A DNA stretch of 64,000 nucleotides, taken from assembly GCA_963680875.1 (NCBI GenBank), contig OY804588.1:60958369-61022368 (forward strand), read 5' to 3'. This stretch comes from Bathymodiolus brooksi (lineage: Eukaryota > Mollusca > Bivalvia > Mytilida > Modiolidae). The notes under the pieces were generated by a model. That model was not told the DNA's origin, made no database searches, and was given only the letters and a program-made list of their open reading frames with translations. Position numbers and translations under genes: made by a program. Below, one piece after another: positions 22,462 through 34,109 of this stretch (position 1 is its first letter; every line of letters starts with the position of its first letter).

Positions 22462-23507
22462 CTTTGTTTTATTACTTTTGTTTTGCGGTCTGAATTATTC
22501 CATCATTGTTGATCTCTTTAATTTTGAAGTTTGGTAAACGTCCATGAGAAATACTAGAATGTTAATCTCTGTTTATTACACTGTTGATTTAGAATTGCTA
22601 TCAGGTATTAAGAATTAATCTTAATTTCAAATCTTATTAATTCGGACCTGTTAATCGTTTAACATAACAGAGTCATTAATCCCTCTTTAAAAGGAAGTTA
22701 CCATCGTTTTTGGCCCACAATGCTAGGGTCGTTGGCAACCCTGGCCAATGAATTTTGGAATAGTATTACAGTGGCACGGTCTCCGTTGTAATACATTTTA
22801 ATAACTTAAACAAAACGAAAAGGTGTGTGCCTTTAGGTGTTGGTCGAGGGCAATATGTCAATTTTGTCATTATTAACATTTTAACTTTTTAAAGTCTAGT
22901 TTTATGGCATAATTCTTATTACTAATTGTTCAATGAAATATTTTGTTAAAAAAACAGGTTTAAGACCAATAATTATTATCTTGTTCCCCTTTGAATATCC
23001 CCAAACGAACTATAATTAAAATTACAAATTAAAAAGATTTTTGAGATAAATGTTACATAGAACATTTAGAGTATATGTAAATACGATCTTTTAATTTGAC
23101 ACTTCTTTTGTCTCTGTGGGGTGTCATTCATTCAACTCCGTTTAATATGGTATCAATAGTTTTACAACATCAAGTTACACAGGCACGCACCCCCATAGTA
23201 ACATTGGATTTAAACCAATCAAAAGCATTGTCTTAAAAAGACACCCAACTATCGTTAAATGTTTATATACTGAACCTGTCGTATTATAATCGGGTATCTT
23301 ATCAATAATTTATCGCCCTATTAACTTTAAATGAATAGCTTGACTGTTTAAAATAATTGTTGCGAATTCAAGGACTTTGTTAGTTTAATACATGAACGAT
23401 AAGATCTAAGTCGAGATGTAAAGATGGCTAGATTAATAGTATTTGCATATATGGCAAAATTACGTGTAAATATTACAAATAAAAGCATATCCAGTAACTG
23501 ATCGGCA
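22462..23507. other. Upstream of the 22.4-kb exon; no recognisable feature
   Basis: This should contain the promoter and 5' UTR of the minus-strand gene. No TATA or initiator element could be assigned by eye. AT-rich throughout. Confidence 0.4.
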
Positions 23508-23510
23508 CCT

Positions 23511-23524
23511 CCCCCCCCCCCCCC
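23511..23524 (+). repeat. Poly(C) tract, 14 nt
   Basis: Uninterrupted C run followed by TTTTT. Confidence 0.95.
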
Positions 23525-23588
23525 TTTTTCAAATATTTCATGTAAACCAAAAATTGCTCAAAGGTCATTATTTTACTAATTTTGCTGT

Positions 23589-24149
23589 AATTTCGCTCAC
23601 AAACGTTAAAAATATTTTTCGTCATAATCTTCATACAATTTTTCTATTCACAGTTTTCAACTTTTCACGTTTTAAACATAGTCTTAAAATCTTGAAGGTC
23701 AAAAATACTATAATTATATAGTAAGTCTGGCACGTTCAAATTAAGATTTGTGTTTAAATCCTTTTTTTGGGGGAATATTAAATCACAAAATTATATGAAG
23801 AATAACTTTCAAACAATTTGCGTTTGTGAGCGAAAAGGTTATGAAAATTGGTCCATCTATTTTACACAAAGGTGATATTTTGATAATTTTTTGTTGAAAT
23901 TTCGCTCCCAAACACAAAAACGTTTTTTGTCATAATTTTCATACAATTTTCCTATTCATAGTTTTCAACTTTTTCACAATTTAAACATAGTTTTAAATTC
24001 TTGAAGGTCAAAATACTGTAATTATATAGTAAATCTGTCACGATCAAATTAAGATTTAAATCGTGATTTTTTTCTAAATCTTAAATAACAAAATAATATG
24101 AAGATTATGGGAAGAAAAAATTCAAAACAATTTGCGTTTGTGAGCGAAA
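23589..24149 (+). repeat. Tandem pair of about 250-bp units, each with inverted ends
   Basis: Unit 1 (23589-23836) and unit 2 (23898-24149) start about 309 bp apart and share most of their sequence (CATACAATTTT(T/C)CTATTCA(C/T)AGTTTTCAACTTTT.., CTTGAAGGTCAAAA..). Each starts ATTTCGCTC(A/C)CAAAC and ends CGTTTGTGAGCGAAAA, so each is bounded by an inverted repeat of about 16 bp. It is either a MITE duplicated in tandem or a palindrome-bounded satellite unit. Confidence 0.85.
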
Positions 24150-24484
24150 ATTTAAGAAAATTGGTCAAAAAATTACCTCTATATAATTTTTGAATTGTGA
24201 TTTTATATGAAATATTGAGAAAAATCTGAGGTGACGAACAATTATATCCATTTACTATTCTTTATTTTATTTTATTTAGATTTAGCTGAAACTAAGTGTT
24301 TTATCACCATGGTAATAAATGAATGTATTATTTATTAGTTTGTATATTTTAACTTGCCATCAATTCTAGGTAAAAACCCTATGGCAAAGAGAAGCGAATC
24401 ATACGATGTAATGATTCCAGTATATTACATGTAATGCTAAAAATAGCATGTTTACAACTTAGCTGGATTATATTCATAAAATGA
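24150..24484. other. No recognisable feature
   Basis: AT-rich spacer. Confidence 0.45.
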
Positions 24485-24599
24485 AATTAAAAAAAAATAA
24501 TACCACACTGTCGGACCAGTTCCAAAATCTAGTCGAAATATCGTTGAAAAAAGGCAACCCTAACCATAACGCTAACAAACATATAATTTGCTCCTAAAA
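24485..24599 (-). repeat. Dispersed repeat E fragment
   Basis: CTGTCGGACCAGTTCCAAAATCTAGTCGAAATAT is the reverse complement of the E core seen at 13735 and 28550. The minus strand reads TAGATTTTGGAACTGG, nearly the string that opens the 29-bp minisatellite. Confidence 0.7.
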
Positions 24600-24770
24600 C
24601 TTTAAGTTATTTGGCTTTCCAATCTTTCGACTTTGAGCGTACCTAATGAAATTTATTCCAGAAACGCTTCGTGTGCACTAAATTTGATATCTACGTTTTT
24701 ATTTTTTTATCTATATATGACCGCTCACTTTCCTGGCTTGGTACAGGCACATGAACTTTATAAATAGTAT
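24600..24770 (+). repeat. Repeat F copy followed by G fragment
   Basis: TTATTTGGCTTTCCAATCTTTCGACTTTGAGCGTACCTAATGAA..CCAGAAACGCTTCGTG..CTAAATTTGATATCTACG is the cleanest F copy. CTCACTTTCCTGGCTTGGTACAGGCAC begins the G block (compare 54309). Both resemble very common mussel genomic repeats that I recall. Confidence 0.8.
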
Positions 24771-26339
24771 ATATTAATTCTCCGTGACGCAGAACGTTGT
24801 CATACGTATTATACTAGTTCCATTGCCTTATCAACCATTTAAATAAATGTTAGAGATTACCGAAGGGGCAATCAAAAAAGGACAATCCAGAGAAACTGTC
24901 AACATAGGGTGCACAAGACGAAGACAAAGAAAAACAAAAAATAAAATAAGGCAATATGTGTTGGACATCACTAAACGCAAAGAAACTCATAAGATATGAA
25001 CCCTCTTACAAACAACTGGAGGTAAAGAACACACGGACATAGGAAATTATGGTCAACTTTGAACCTAAATTTAATTAGCATCTCTCGTTATTGGTATTCA
25101 TGTATTAAGAAAGTAATTGGTCACTTACACTTGGCTAATAAGTAACGAAAGTCAACTATATATCGAAAAGGGAAATTAAGCTTCGGTATAAACATGCATT
25201 ATTTTTGTCTTACAGTAAGCTTGTTTACATTATCTTTGAAGCCCCCCTTAAATAACCGAGGGAACTGACCGATGTGAAATCTCTTTGTGAGCCACTGGAC
25301 GAGCCTGTGATATAAGTAATTTGCATAACCTAAGCTTTTTTTAACCCACTAATTTGTTCCGAAGATGTGTTTTCTAAATACCATAGTAAATTTCTTAAAT
25401 AATTGTTCATGTAACTAGCATTGAGAATTAGGACTTCATTGTGAGTGCCGTTAATATATCATGATATGCTAGCCTCTCCGGAGTACCTGGTACCATGGCT
25501 CCGTGGGTTGGTGATGGTCTCTGGGCCTAGGAGTTCAAAGACAGTAATATCAACTCTGTGCATAAATAAACATATAATATAATCATATTGCTCTAAGAAA
25601 CCAGATGCATATTTCTTTATCCCCGGGTTGATAAAAATGTCGGCTTTTGATTGGTCGATGACCCGTTGGTACAAAACCCATGCTACCGGCTGGTAGTTAC
25701 GTAACGTCACTGGATGTCTTTACGTTGCTATACATGATGTAAAGATGGTGTAAAGCGTAAACAATCTCAAAGCGCTTTGCATTCAACATGGAATGGAGAA
25801 CGGAGGACGTATTTCTTGAGAGAGAAAAAATCAAGCGTCTCAATAAATGCAGAAAAAAATAAACAATGCACCAAATAATGTTGAGAGATTTAAAGTTCCT
25901 ACGGTATTGATGGTCATGTTTAACAGTGTAACATTTTGTTGATTCGCGCTACATGAAACGTTGATTTTGTTGTCATGTGTCTTTATAGAAATGGTCAATT
26001 GTTTGAATACAATCATTTTAAAATCATTTCTCATTATTGTTTTCACATCAATTCTTCATTTGTTTTATCGTACTACCACCCACAATATGTACCACGCATA
26101 TTTTTTTTATCAATAGAATTCTCGATCCTATTACTAGTGACGCATGAATAATGTAACGCTATCCACGTGACAATACGCGCCAAATACAAGAAATTAAATT
26201 ACAACAAAATAATCACCCAAATTTTCACATGAGCTATGGCATTTTACTCCGCAAGTACAAAAACGTCATGATTACGTTATAAAAAGAACAAGAAAATCCA
26301 TTAAAAATCAGTTTTTGTTTTCAAACCGGGGATAAAATC
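24771..26339. other. No recognisable gene
   Basis: The minus-strand frame at 25459-25710 begins with GTG and is not convincing. No repeats were identified with confidence. Confidence 0.4.
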
Positions 26340-26480
26340 GTTATCTACGTGTCTACCCGTGTGCATTGAGATTGTACCACCCTTCAGCACCACTGTACAG
26401 CCTTCGGCTTCGCCTCAAGCTATACAGAAGTGCTTCAGGGTGGTACAATCTCAATGCCCACGGGTCGACACGTAGATAAC
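26340..26480. repeat. Hairpin H2, 60-bp arms
   Basis: GTTATCTACGTGTCTACCCG.. at 26340 pairs with ..CGGGTCGACACGTAGATAAC ending 26480, with about five mismatches over 60 bp. The 21-nt apex contains GGC-TTC-GCC at 26406-26414; the minus strand reads GGC-GAA-GCC inside GAGGCGAAGCCGAAGG. Confidence 0.95.
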
Positions 26481-27436
26481 TTATAATGTTCAATTTCTTC
26501 AGTGGTGCTCGATACCATATGACGCAGGAATTGAGGTTGGAAAACGAACATTTCATTGTGTTAGGTTGCAGTTGCAAAAATATACTCACAAAATCGTAGA
26601 CACAGAGGGAAAATGGATACCTCTAACACCATTTACATGATCACTCACTTTGCTGACTTTGTGCAGACACTTCAATTAATGGTGGCGGGGTTAAGCTAGT
26701 TTTATGGACATAATCGATTGATGAGTAATTTTATTTGTCACATCTTCATCATGCAAGGTCTCTTGGTTCATTTCTAACATACTAATAAATGGTCGTCATC
26801 CCACAAGACGTTTTCTTAACGACATGATCGCTGTATCAATATACAAATGACTTAACCTTCTCCTCGTCGTATAATTACATATCAGCCATGTTTGAGAAGA
26901 CAGGGAATTGATGTCTGAACGGGAATAGATTACATTACACCTAAAGACTAAATATAGATGCTGTAGCGACAAGCTGGAATTGAAATGCATGAACTAAGTA
27001 TATTGGCATTGCTCAGTAGACGTGTAGGAATGTCAAAATTATATTAAATATTAAATATTACCTATTTACCTTCAGTTTTCTATAACGTGTATTTGTTCCC
27101 TTTTCATAGGTTATGTAAGGAATATATCAAATATTTTTCTACGTCCTAATGGATAAAAGAAAACTGTTTTTTTTTCTCTCCCTTGACTGAATTAGTTGAA
27201 GAAGTTAACTGACGTAAATGTTAGAGAAAACATGATTGTCCCCTCTCCAGGCGTGGTACAGACACATCTAATACTTGAGTGGAGGGGTTCGACTAGCCCT
27301 ATGTGCCCATATCTCGCCACTTAGTGAAATGATGCGGTCACGCGAGTGTTTTTTGCACATGCGAGTAATATCACGACCATAGCATATAACTTAGTGAACA
27401 ATGTTGTTGTAGAGAATAGAAACGCCTCCTTTTGAC
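26481..27436. other. No gene; G-type repeat fragments
   Basis: CACTTTGCTGACTTTGTGCAGACAC..GGTGGCGGGGTTAAGCTAGTTTTATGG (26645-26708) and CTCTCCAGGCGTGGTACAGACAC..GAGGGGTTCGACTAGCCC (27242-27300) are two decayed copies of the block at 54309-54400. Confidence 0.55.
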
Positions 27437-27610
27437 AACTCATTGGTGGTATAATGGTTAGCGTACTTGCTTAGAGTGCGGTAGATCGGGTCCCTTTCGG
27501 TTCAAACATACGACTATGATATTGGTATTTGTTGCTTCTTTGCCAAGCACGCAGTATTAAGGAGCTAGGTAATTGACAGGTTGGCTCGGGATCAGCTTTG
27601 TTCTAGTTTT
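27437..27610 (+). mobile_element. SINE family C, 3'-truncated
   Basis: CATTGGTGGTATAATGGTTAGCGT (A-box-like) then GAGTGCGGTAGATCG, GGTATTTGTTGCTTC, GCCAAGCACGCAGTATTAAGGAG and GGTTGGCTCGG. The B box is disrupted and the 3' end is missing. It is a SINE head, not a functional tRNA gene. Confidence 0.8.
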
Positions 27611-28282
27611 GCCAAGCCTGATCTGAAAATTATTTATAGTTATCTCATAATAAACTGCTAAAATCAAAAATGATAAGGAAGGCGTTCCTGGATTCTTTAA
27701 GGAGGACCTTTATGAACATAAGCAAGTTCAAGAGATTAGGAGTTAAGATCAGTGAGAAACTCATTTTCATGGTTTTTAAATCAGATGACATGGAATGGTA
27801 TTGGCTGTTATCCGATGTTCTTGTGGCAAGTATAATTTTGATTGGCTAAAAAATTACTTCTAACACTTCATGGAAGCCGTGCTGTGTATTTCATACGGCA
27901 TAGAAAATCAATAATCACTCTCACCTATTGCATGTGCTGTGTATACCATCTACATTGTAGCAGACGACACACATACGGCACATAAAATCAATAATCGCTC
28001 TTTGTGATCTTTTTCCAAAGATACCCGTATTTATGTTTTTCCTATAATAAGGACATACTTATTAATGTTAGAACATTCAGATAAAAATGTTATCAGTCTC
28101 CATTAGATTTTAGTACATTGTTGATTATAGTTGACTTATTATGTCTAACGATGACTTTGTGTACTATCTAGTATTCAAATGATGGTTGAGACAATCGTAT
28201 CTGTTTAATAGAACTAATATTGTACTACTTTTGCGTCACGCAGTTTAAATATATTAGTTTCAACTTATTGAAGTGCGTGTAC
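27611..28282. other. No recognisable feature
   Basis: AT-rich spacer. TCATACGGCATAGAAAATCAATAATC and CACATACGGCACATAAAATCAATAATC (27890 and 27970) form a small local duplication. Confidence 0.45.
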
Positions 28283-28605
28283 AAAGCCAGGAAAGTTCGC
28301 GGTCATGTATATGCTCTTATTATTCGACGAAGTCGTATACGATGGCTTTTGACCTACTTTTGTAATTACGGACGCTGTTGCCTAGCAATTTTAAAGATGA
28401 AAATATTTTTCGACTTTTTGATTGGAGAATAATACAAATTTGGTAAGAGTTCGGAGAACGGATTTGAAATACTTTCAGTGATTTTCCGACTGTGTTTTTT
28501 GGGCCGAATATCGGCCCCAGTCCCAATGTGAAAAAAGTGATTGAATTTTTGAACTGTTCCGATAGTGCTGAATGTTTTGTTTTTCATTTCATTAACATAA
28601 GATAA
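28283..28605 (-). repeat. Dispersed repeat E, longest copy
   Basis: AAAGCCAGGAAAGTTCGCGGTCATG at the left and TTTTTGAACTGTTCCGATAGTGCTGAATGTTTTGTTTTTCATTTCATTA at the right match the two ends of the 13655-13795 copy, with extra sequence between. Minus-strand translation gives KTFSTIGTVQKFN. Non-functional. Confidence 0.65.
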
Positions 28606-28629
28606 ACAAGATGCTGTTCAACATCTTAA

Positions 28630-29006
28630 AGGTGGGTTTAATTTATATTCCGGGTGCGCAATGCAACGGATTTGTGATGTCGCTTTCAACATCGCTATCC
28701 CATCGCAGCGAAAACGCACGTCATCGCTGACCATCGCTAGCGAAAATTATCGTCGCAAGGATCAGCGCTAGCTGTCGCAGCAGAGATGAAAATATATTTT
28801 AACTTTCTCGCGATATCGCTACCGTCGCTGAGTAATTGCCATCTGAAATCATTAAAAAATATTATCAAAATCACTAGGCAACACGAACTAAAAACGATAG
28901 GAGCGACGCGACAAAAAAAGCAATGATTTCACAATAGTATCGCTTCTCCATTGCAACAATTTTATTGCTCGTCGCATCGCTGTCGCACCAGGAGTATAAA
29001 TCCACC
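28630..29006. mobile_element. 377-bp TTAA-flanked inverted-repeat element (piggyBac-like MITE)
   Basis: TTAA at 28626-28629 and 29007-29010 brackets termini AGGTGGGTTTAATTTATATTCC and GGAGTATAAATCCACC, which are imperfect inverted repeats. The interior is unusually rich in CGs and in degenerate ATCGCT/GTCGCA words, unlike the surrounding DNA. A TTAA duplication is the hallmark of piggyBac insertion; the assignment is inference because no transposase is present. Confidence 0.78.
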
Positions 29007-29010
29007 TTAA

Positions 29011-29749
29011 GAATGGAAGGGGAAATTTTTTACCGATCGATAGAGGAAATGGGGGTTAATTGTGGAACAACATGTTTGTGTGTGCTAAAATCTTATTATG
29101 GATTAACCTAGACATTACCTGTAGCAATTGTATTTTCTAATTTCTATTACTTAATGTATTTTTGCGCCATAATAATCTGCATTCCTAGTCAGAAAACAAC
29201 CCATTAAGATCTGTTTTGTTTCCGTTTTTATAGCATAATCAAGACTTCATGCAGATGAAATGCTCACATAACATTACAACACGTTATTGATTTCAACTAT
29301 TAATGCAAATTCGAAGAACTTTGGCATATGCATCAAATAATAGGAGAGACCGATGATGAATTTGTCAGAGTGTAAGACTGCCACTCCCAACATAAACAAA
29401 TGCCAATTTACACGTTCCAGTCGATTGACTTAAATATCACGTACGACAACCAATATCTTTGACAAATTTACTCCATAGGGTAGTTCAATTATGTACATAC
29501 ATAAAAATATATCCGTTTTTAACCTCATACGTCCTTTCATACGAATGGTTTATCACATAGTAAAATTATGCTTTTCAAAACAATTGAATCATTAACTTAT
29601 ACCTTCAGTCACGTTATTTCAGAACACAAGACAACGATTCATAATATTCCTGCCACTGTATAACCGATATATAGGTCTGCATTAAGCCTAATTTGCTTGG
29701 GCGATATTTACATGTCCTTCCATCTTTAAGAATTATATTATACAGACAT
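29011..29749. other. No recognisable feature
   Basis: AT-rich spacer. Confidence 0.45.
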
Positions 29750-29764
29750 GCCCTCCATCCAAGA

Positions 29765-30023
29765 AGGGACCGTCGTGGTTGTGATCGTATGGGGTTGGAT
29801 TTAAAACTACTTATGCAATCAGTGCCTATCACCGGTAACGTTGTGAGTTCAAATTCCACTCAGACGAGGTGTACTCGATACAGCATTATGTGATAAAGTT
29901 TGTCAGTGACTTTTGACAGATCGGTGGTATTCTCCGGGTACTCCAGTTTCCTCCACAAATAAAATTGGCCGCCAAGATATAACAGAAATATTGTAGATAG
30001 TGGCGTTAAACACCATAACCATA
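29765..30023 (+). mobile_element. SINE family A, full length, 15-bp target duplication
   Basis: Begins AGGGACCGTCGTGGTTGTGATCG (tRNA-like head), B box GTTGTGAGTTCAAATTCC, body GAGGTGTACTCGATACAGCATTATGTGATAAAGTTTGTCAGTGAC.., then CTCCGGGTACTCCAGTTTCC and GTGGCGTTAAACACCATAACC. It is bracketed by a perfect direct repeat GCCCTCCATCCAAGA at 29750-29764 and 30024-30038, so it is a complete retroposed copy of 259 bp. Confidence 0.95.
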
Positions 30024-30038
30024 GCCCTCCATCCAAGA

Positions 30039-30537
30039 TGGTCATCGTTACTATAATACAGATTACGCTTACAATTTCTATATATTATGTGGGTGGAATG
30101 AGCTGAAATTTAAACTGCAACTACATGATAATAATATGCTTAATATATGTTGTTGGGTGTTCTATGAAATTTGTAATCTTAGCATTTTGTTTTTATACAA
30201 ATTTGCGAATTAAGTCTTTTGATTAAAATAATTATCTCACACCATTGTGCCAAAGTTAAGCGGACACTTGTTGGGATGGTACTTGGGTGGTCGTCGTTCA
30301 GAAATATAATCCGAAAATCAATCACTTCCTTCTATATAAGATGACGGCCGTTACGTAAAATAGATATTTAATTTAAGAAAAGACAATTTAAGATGTTCGG
30401 TCATTGATTAAACGGACAGCTCCTATATCATTTTAACTTACCATATGAATTAAAAAATATAAAATATTAAAAATTGACCACTCACTTGAATCATGTGTCT
30501 TCATATATGTAAGAACAATAAGTTATTTGTACAAATG
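30039..30537. other. No recognisable feature
   Basis: AT-rich spacer. Confidence 0.45.
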
Positions 30538-30765
30538 TAACACGACGGCTGTCATACATGGAGCAGGAACTGCTTACTCTTCCTTAACACCTGAATTTAC
30601 CCCGGTTTTAGTGGGGTTCCTGTTCCTCAGTATTTTGTTTTACGTGTATGTTTTGTAGATCGTTGTCTGTCTTTTTTCCCTTTTTCCTTTGCCCATTGTG
30701 TTGTCTGTCCTTCGATTTACGGCTTCTAATTACCCCTTTGATATCTTCAAACTGTTCTTAATAAT
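30538..30765 (+). repeat. Repeat D copy (plus), full
   Basis: TAACACGACGG.TGTCATACATGGAGCAGGAACTGCTTACTCTTCC..CACCTGAATTTACCCCGGTTTTAGTGGGGTTCCTG..TTTTGTAGATCGTTGTCTGTC..CCATTGTGTTGTCTGTCCTTCGATTTACGGCTTCTAATTACCCCTTTGATATCTTCAAAC: all diagnostic blocks are present in order. This family is very common in mussel genomic sequence in my memory. No TSD or coding region was identified. Confidence 0.9.
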
Positions 30766-30920
30766 GCAAAGAGTGAAATAGGTTCCCGAATAACGTTTAC
30801 AGAAATTATAACGGTCATAAATTTGTCTTTATCATGTTGATTATGCAATGTTAATAAACACTTCCCGGTTCTTTCCTCATTCATGACTTATCACCGTTAT
30901 CACTGAGTTTGTAGCTAGAT

Positions 30921-31165
30921 TAACACGACGGGTGTCACTAGTAGAGCAGGAACTGCTTACCCTTTCGGGGCACCTGAGTTCACCCCCGGTTTTTAGTAGG
31001 GTTCGTGTTACTCGATCTTTAGCTTTATGTGTATGTTTTGTAGATCGTTGTTTGTCCTTTTGTACCTTTACCTTTGGCCATTGTGTTGTCTGTTCTTCTG
31101 CGATATACGGATTCTGATTACCCGTTTGGTATATTCAAACTCTTTTTAGAGAATACCGAAGGTGC
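30921..31165 (+). repeat. Repeat D copy (plus), full
   Basis: Second copy 155 bp after the previous one and in the same orientation. It shows TAACACGACGGGTGTCACTAG, GAGCAGGAACTGCTTACCC, ACTCGATCTTTAGCTTTATG and ACCCGTTTGGTATATTCAAACTC. Confidence 0.9.
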
Positions 31166-32199
31166 AATCAAACATTTTGAATGAAAATGTTGGCAACTTC
31201 GATGGATAATCTATCATGCACCTAGTTCTAAGACATGTAATAGCGTAATGAGTTAGTTAAACTATGAATTAGTTTTTTTCTGCAGGGATTAATATGACCC
31301 AGGTCACCTGGTATTGGGCCAGGGTGTCATGCTTTTATTTTAACCGACTTTTGATAGTCATATTAAAGTCGAGCATATACAATTGTATGTACAGGTCAAA
31401 ATGAGTTAATACAATTAATAAATCGACGTCATGTTAAGATTAAAAACCCTTTATACAAATCTCCGTTAATTAAAATTAGGAGAAAGCTGCATTGTATTCC
31501 GTTAGCAAAGATTAAAATGCATTACAGTGCAGTTATATACATTTTAATGTTCTGCAAAATAAAATAGGATTTCGACTTCGGTATTTAAGTGGCTTACAAT
31601 TGACATAAACTAACGTTTTTACCACGGAAACGTCATAATAAAGATATTGCCGCGTACGTCTGTTTACACAGTAAAATTTAACCATTGGATGTTTTTGATC
31701 TCATAAAACTAGTTCTTGAGGTACGCGATGGTCTTATATTCTTTTATATTGTATCTATCAAGTTGCATTTTAACCATTCAATATAGTAGAGTCCTTATTT
31801 GCGAGATAATACACACTGAGTAATTGTGACGAATCTCGGGAGTTGCCCAGCATGTCCCCAGTTGGCGGATATTTGAACCTCTCTCAAATTTAATGGGTGG
31901 AGGGTTATAATACGGAAAATACCGTTGAAAATATAGCGGCTGTCGTGTTTGCTGAGTGTCACCTTTTACTTGCATGTTAAGTACTCTATTTAGATTTCGA
32001 GAAAGGGTATGCGTATTGTGTCCGCTACAAAAGATCTTTTTTTTTCTTTTGTACCCACTAACTTCCTATATCTTCTCAATTGTAGTCAAGGTCGTTTCTC
32101 GTGTTTTCCCATTCCTCCCTCATTTATGTATATTGTTATACATTTCTTGAACTTGTGCTCGTCCCGAATAAGACATTCAGCACTGGACGTTAAGCACCA
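31166..32199. other. No recognisable gene
   Basis: AT-rich; the open frames are short and not protein-like. Confidence 0.45.
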
Positions 32200-32255
32200 T
32201 TCAACAATCAACTAATGTATATTATCGATGATTTGTAATTTTTTTCCCATTTGGT

Positions 32256-32410
32256 TATTACAACGATAATATCGATTATTACAAACGATAATAAATCAAG
32301 TGACAAGCGCGATGCAAATCTTCTATAGACATAATATCGCATCTCATACCTCAGGCTTTGCCTTCGATGCGATATTGCTATGAGAAATCAATTATCGCAA
32401 AACCAATCAA
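32256..32410. repeat. Hairpin H3 (imperfect)
   Basis: ATAATATCGCATC (32331-32343) pairs with GATGCGATATTGCTAT (32367-32382), and weaker outer pairing continues to GGTTATTAC..AATTATCGCAAAACC. The apex is CCTCAGGCTTTGCCTTCG with GGC-TTT-GCC at 32354-32362, resembling H2. Confidence 0.7.
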
Positions 32411-32429
32411 CGAGTGTTATACATACGTA

Positions 32430-32533
32430 CAGTCAAGCCTGCCCATCAGGTCACCTCTATGAAACAGTCACTTGTCTTATAAGACCACATTTTCTTTTTC
32501 CCAAATGGTGACTTCTTAATACAGGTTTGACTG
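32430..32533. mobile_element. MITE-1, internally deleted copy
   Basis: TA on both sides; ends CAGTCAAGCCTGCC and CAGGTTTGACTG. At 104 bp it is shorter than the copies at 993 and 46654 but has the same inner GACCAC/GTGAC words. Confidence 0.8.
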
Positions 32534-33494
32534 TATATATATATATACAAAAATCATTAGAATGTAATCTAAGATTACTTTATCAGAATCTTCATGATTC
32601 ACACTTTGCTTACGGTATTCCTTTAACATAGTTTTTTACAAAATGGATACATCATAACAAATATATTACGTATTACGACACATTCAATTCATCCCCCATT
32701 ACGATGTAACATCACGATGCTTGCCTACGCAAAAATATATTCCAAATAATTTCCATGTAATATTGTTCATAGCTGTAACATTTAATTTTAACATTGTATT
32801 GATATGGATCTGATAATCTAAATTGTATCTTCCGTTTATATCTATCCCGTCCTTTATGTATTGACTTTATGTATTAATCAGAAAATATGATGGATAGAAA
32901 TAAGTCTCTTTGATCTGAAACAGGAAATACATTATAGTGCTCATTTCACAGTACGAGAACACGGCTGTGGCGACATATTAACGCTTTATATTGTGCAAGG
33001 TTTGTTAATATGGAATGAAACATGCTTTAATACTTAAATGGTAAGTAATGCGTGTTTATATATATTTTGTATTAATTGTTTACACACTTTAAATGGTGAA
33101 CAGGTTATATTATTTTTCTTTTATATAAAATGTAACAATGGATACAAAGATGGACATGAGAGACAATTTAGAAAAATACAGAAAACTGGAACTTTTATTA
33201 TCATTTTGCAAACAGTTCCCGAAAGCTCATGTATTGCTATGTATATTTCTTTGGGGAAAGGAGGGGGGAGGGGGTGGCAAAATCTAGCATTTCTCAGTGT
33301 CATAAATGTGAAATAACAAATACCTGTCTTGATGTTACATAACATATTATTCTATGTCATTGAAATTGACAAAAAATTGACCAAAAAATTGACCAAAAAC
33401 ACAAGCAAACTGCGGGTTGGAAATGACAATATTGTTTGTATTAACATTTCATTCCACTAAGTAATTCCAAGTTGATAACTATGGTGGGGGTTGT
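32534..33494. other. No recognisable gene
   Basis: The 92-codon frame at 33038 is short and overlaps another frame on the opposite strand. No recognised domain. Confidence 0.4.
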
Positions 33495-33735
33495 GGTTAT
33501 GGTATTTTCAACTTTCAACAATATTTCAGCCATATCGTGGCAGTCAGTTTTGTTTTTGGCGGAGGAAACCGGCTAAAAACCACCGACCTATCGCAAGTAA
33601 CTGTCAAATTCTATCTCATAATGTTGTCTCGAGTACACATCACCATTTGCGGGATTCAGAATTTTAGTGGTGATAGGCACTGATTGCACGGGAAGTTGTA
33701 AATCTAATTGTCATACGATAACGACGATCTCTTGA
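33495..33735 (-). mobile_element. SINE family A
   Basis: Plus-strand order is 3' end first: CAACAATATTTCAGCCATATCGTGGCAGTCAG, GGAGGAAACCGG, AACCACCGACCTATCGCAAG, GAGTACACATCACC, TAGTGGTGATAGGCACTGATTGCA, then the head ACGATAACGACGATC. Moderately diverged. Confidence 0.88.
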
Positions 33736-34109
33736 TGACTATGTTGATGTATTTATTCTTTGAGCTTGAAAAAGGACACCAAAGATCCATTTAGATCTGA
33801 TTAAAACATTGATCTACACATCGAAATTGACAGGACAGGCAGGTTCATAATGAAACTTTATGACAAAAAAGATGATTTCATTTTTTTCTTTGTGAATTTT
33901 CATTTATATGTAGCAATATTCCAGTAGCACCAGCATATTTTGGAGTACATATATATCAGTTGATACGATATTCCAGAGCTTATGGTTCATATCAGGATTG
34001 CTTTGATACAATCTGATTAAAATCACTGCTCTCACAGATTCGTTTGTCAGGATCCCAATGCCGTCGTGGTTTCCTCTGCTTCATCCGAATTTTAACCAGA
34101 GTAATACAA
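33736..34109. other. No recognisable feature
   Basis: AT-rich spacer. Confidence 0.45.

Noticed and set aside
27444..27510. tRNA-gene-like sequence (GGTGGTATAATGGTTAGCGT..)
   Set aside because: It is the head of a family C SINE: the same body follows as in six other copies, and the B box is broken and cannot give a full cloverleaf.
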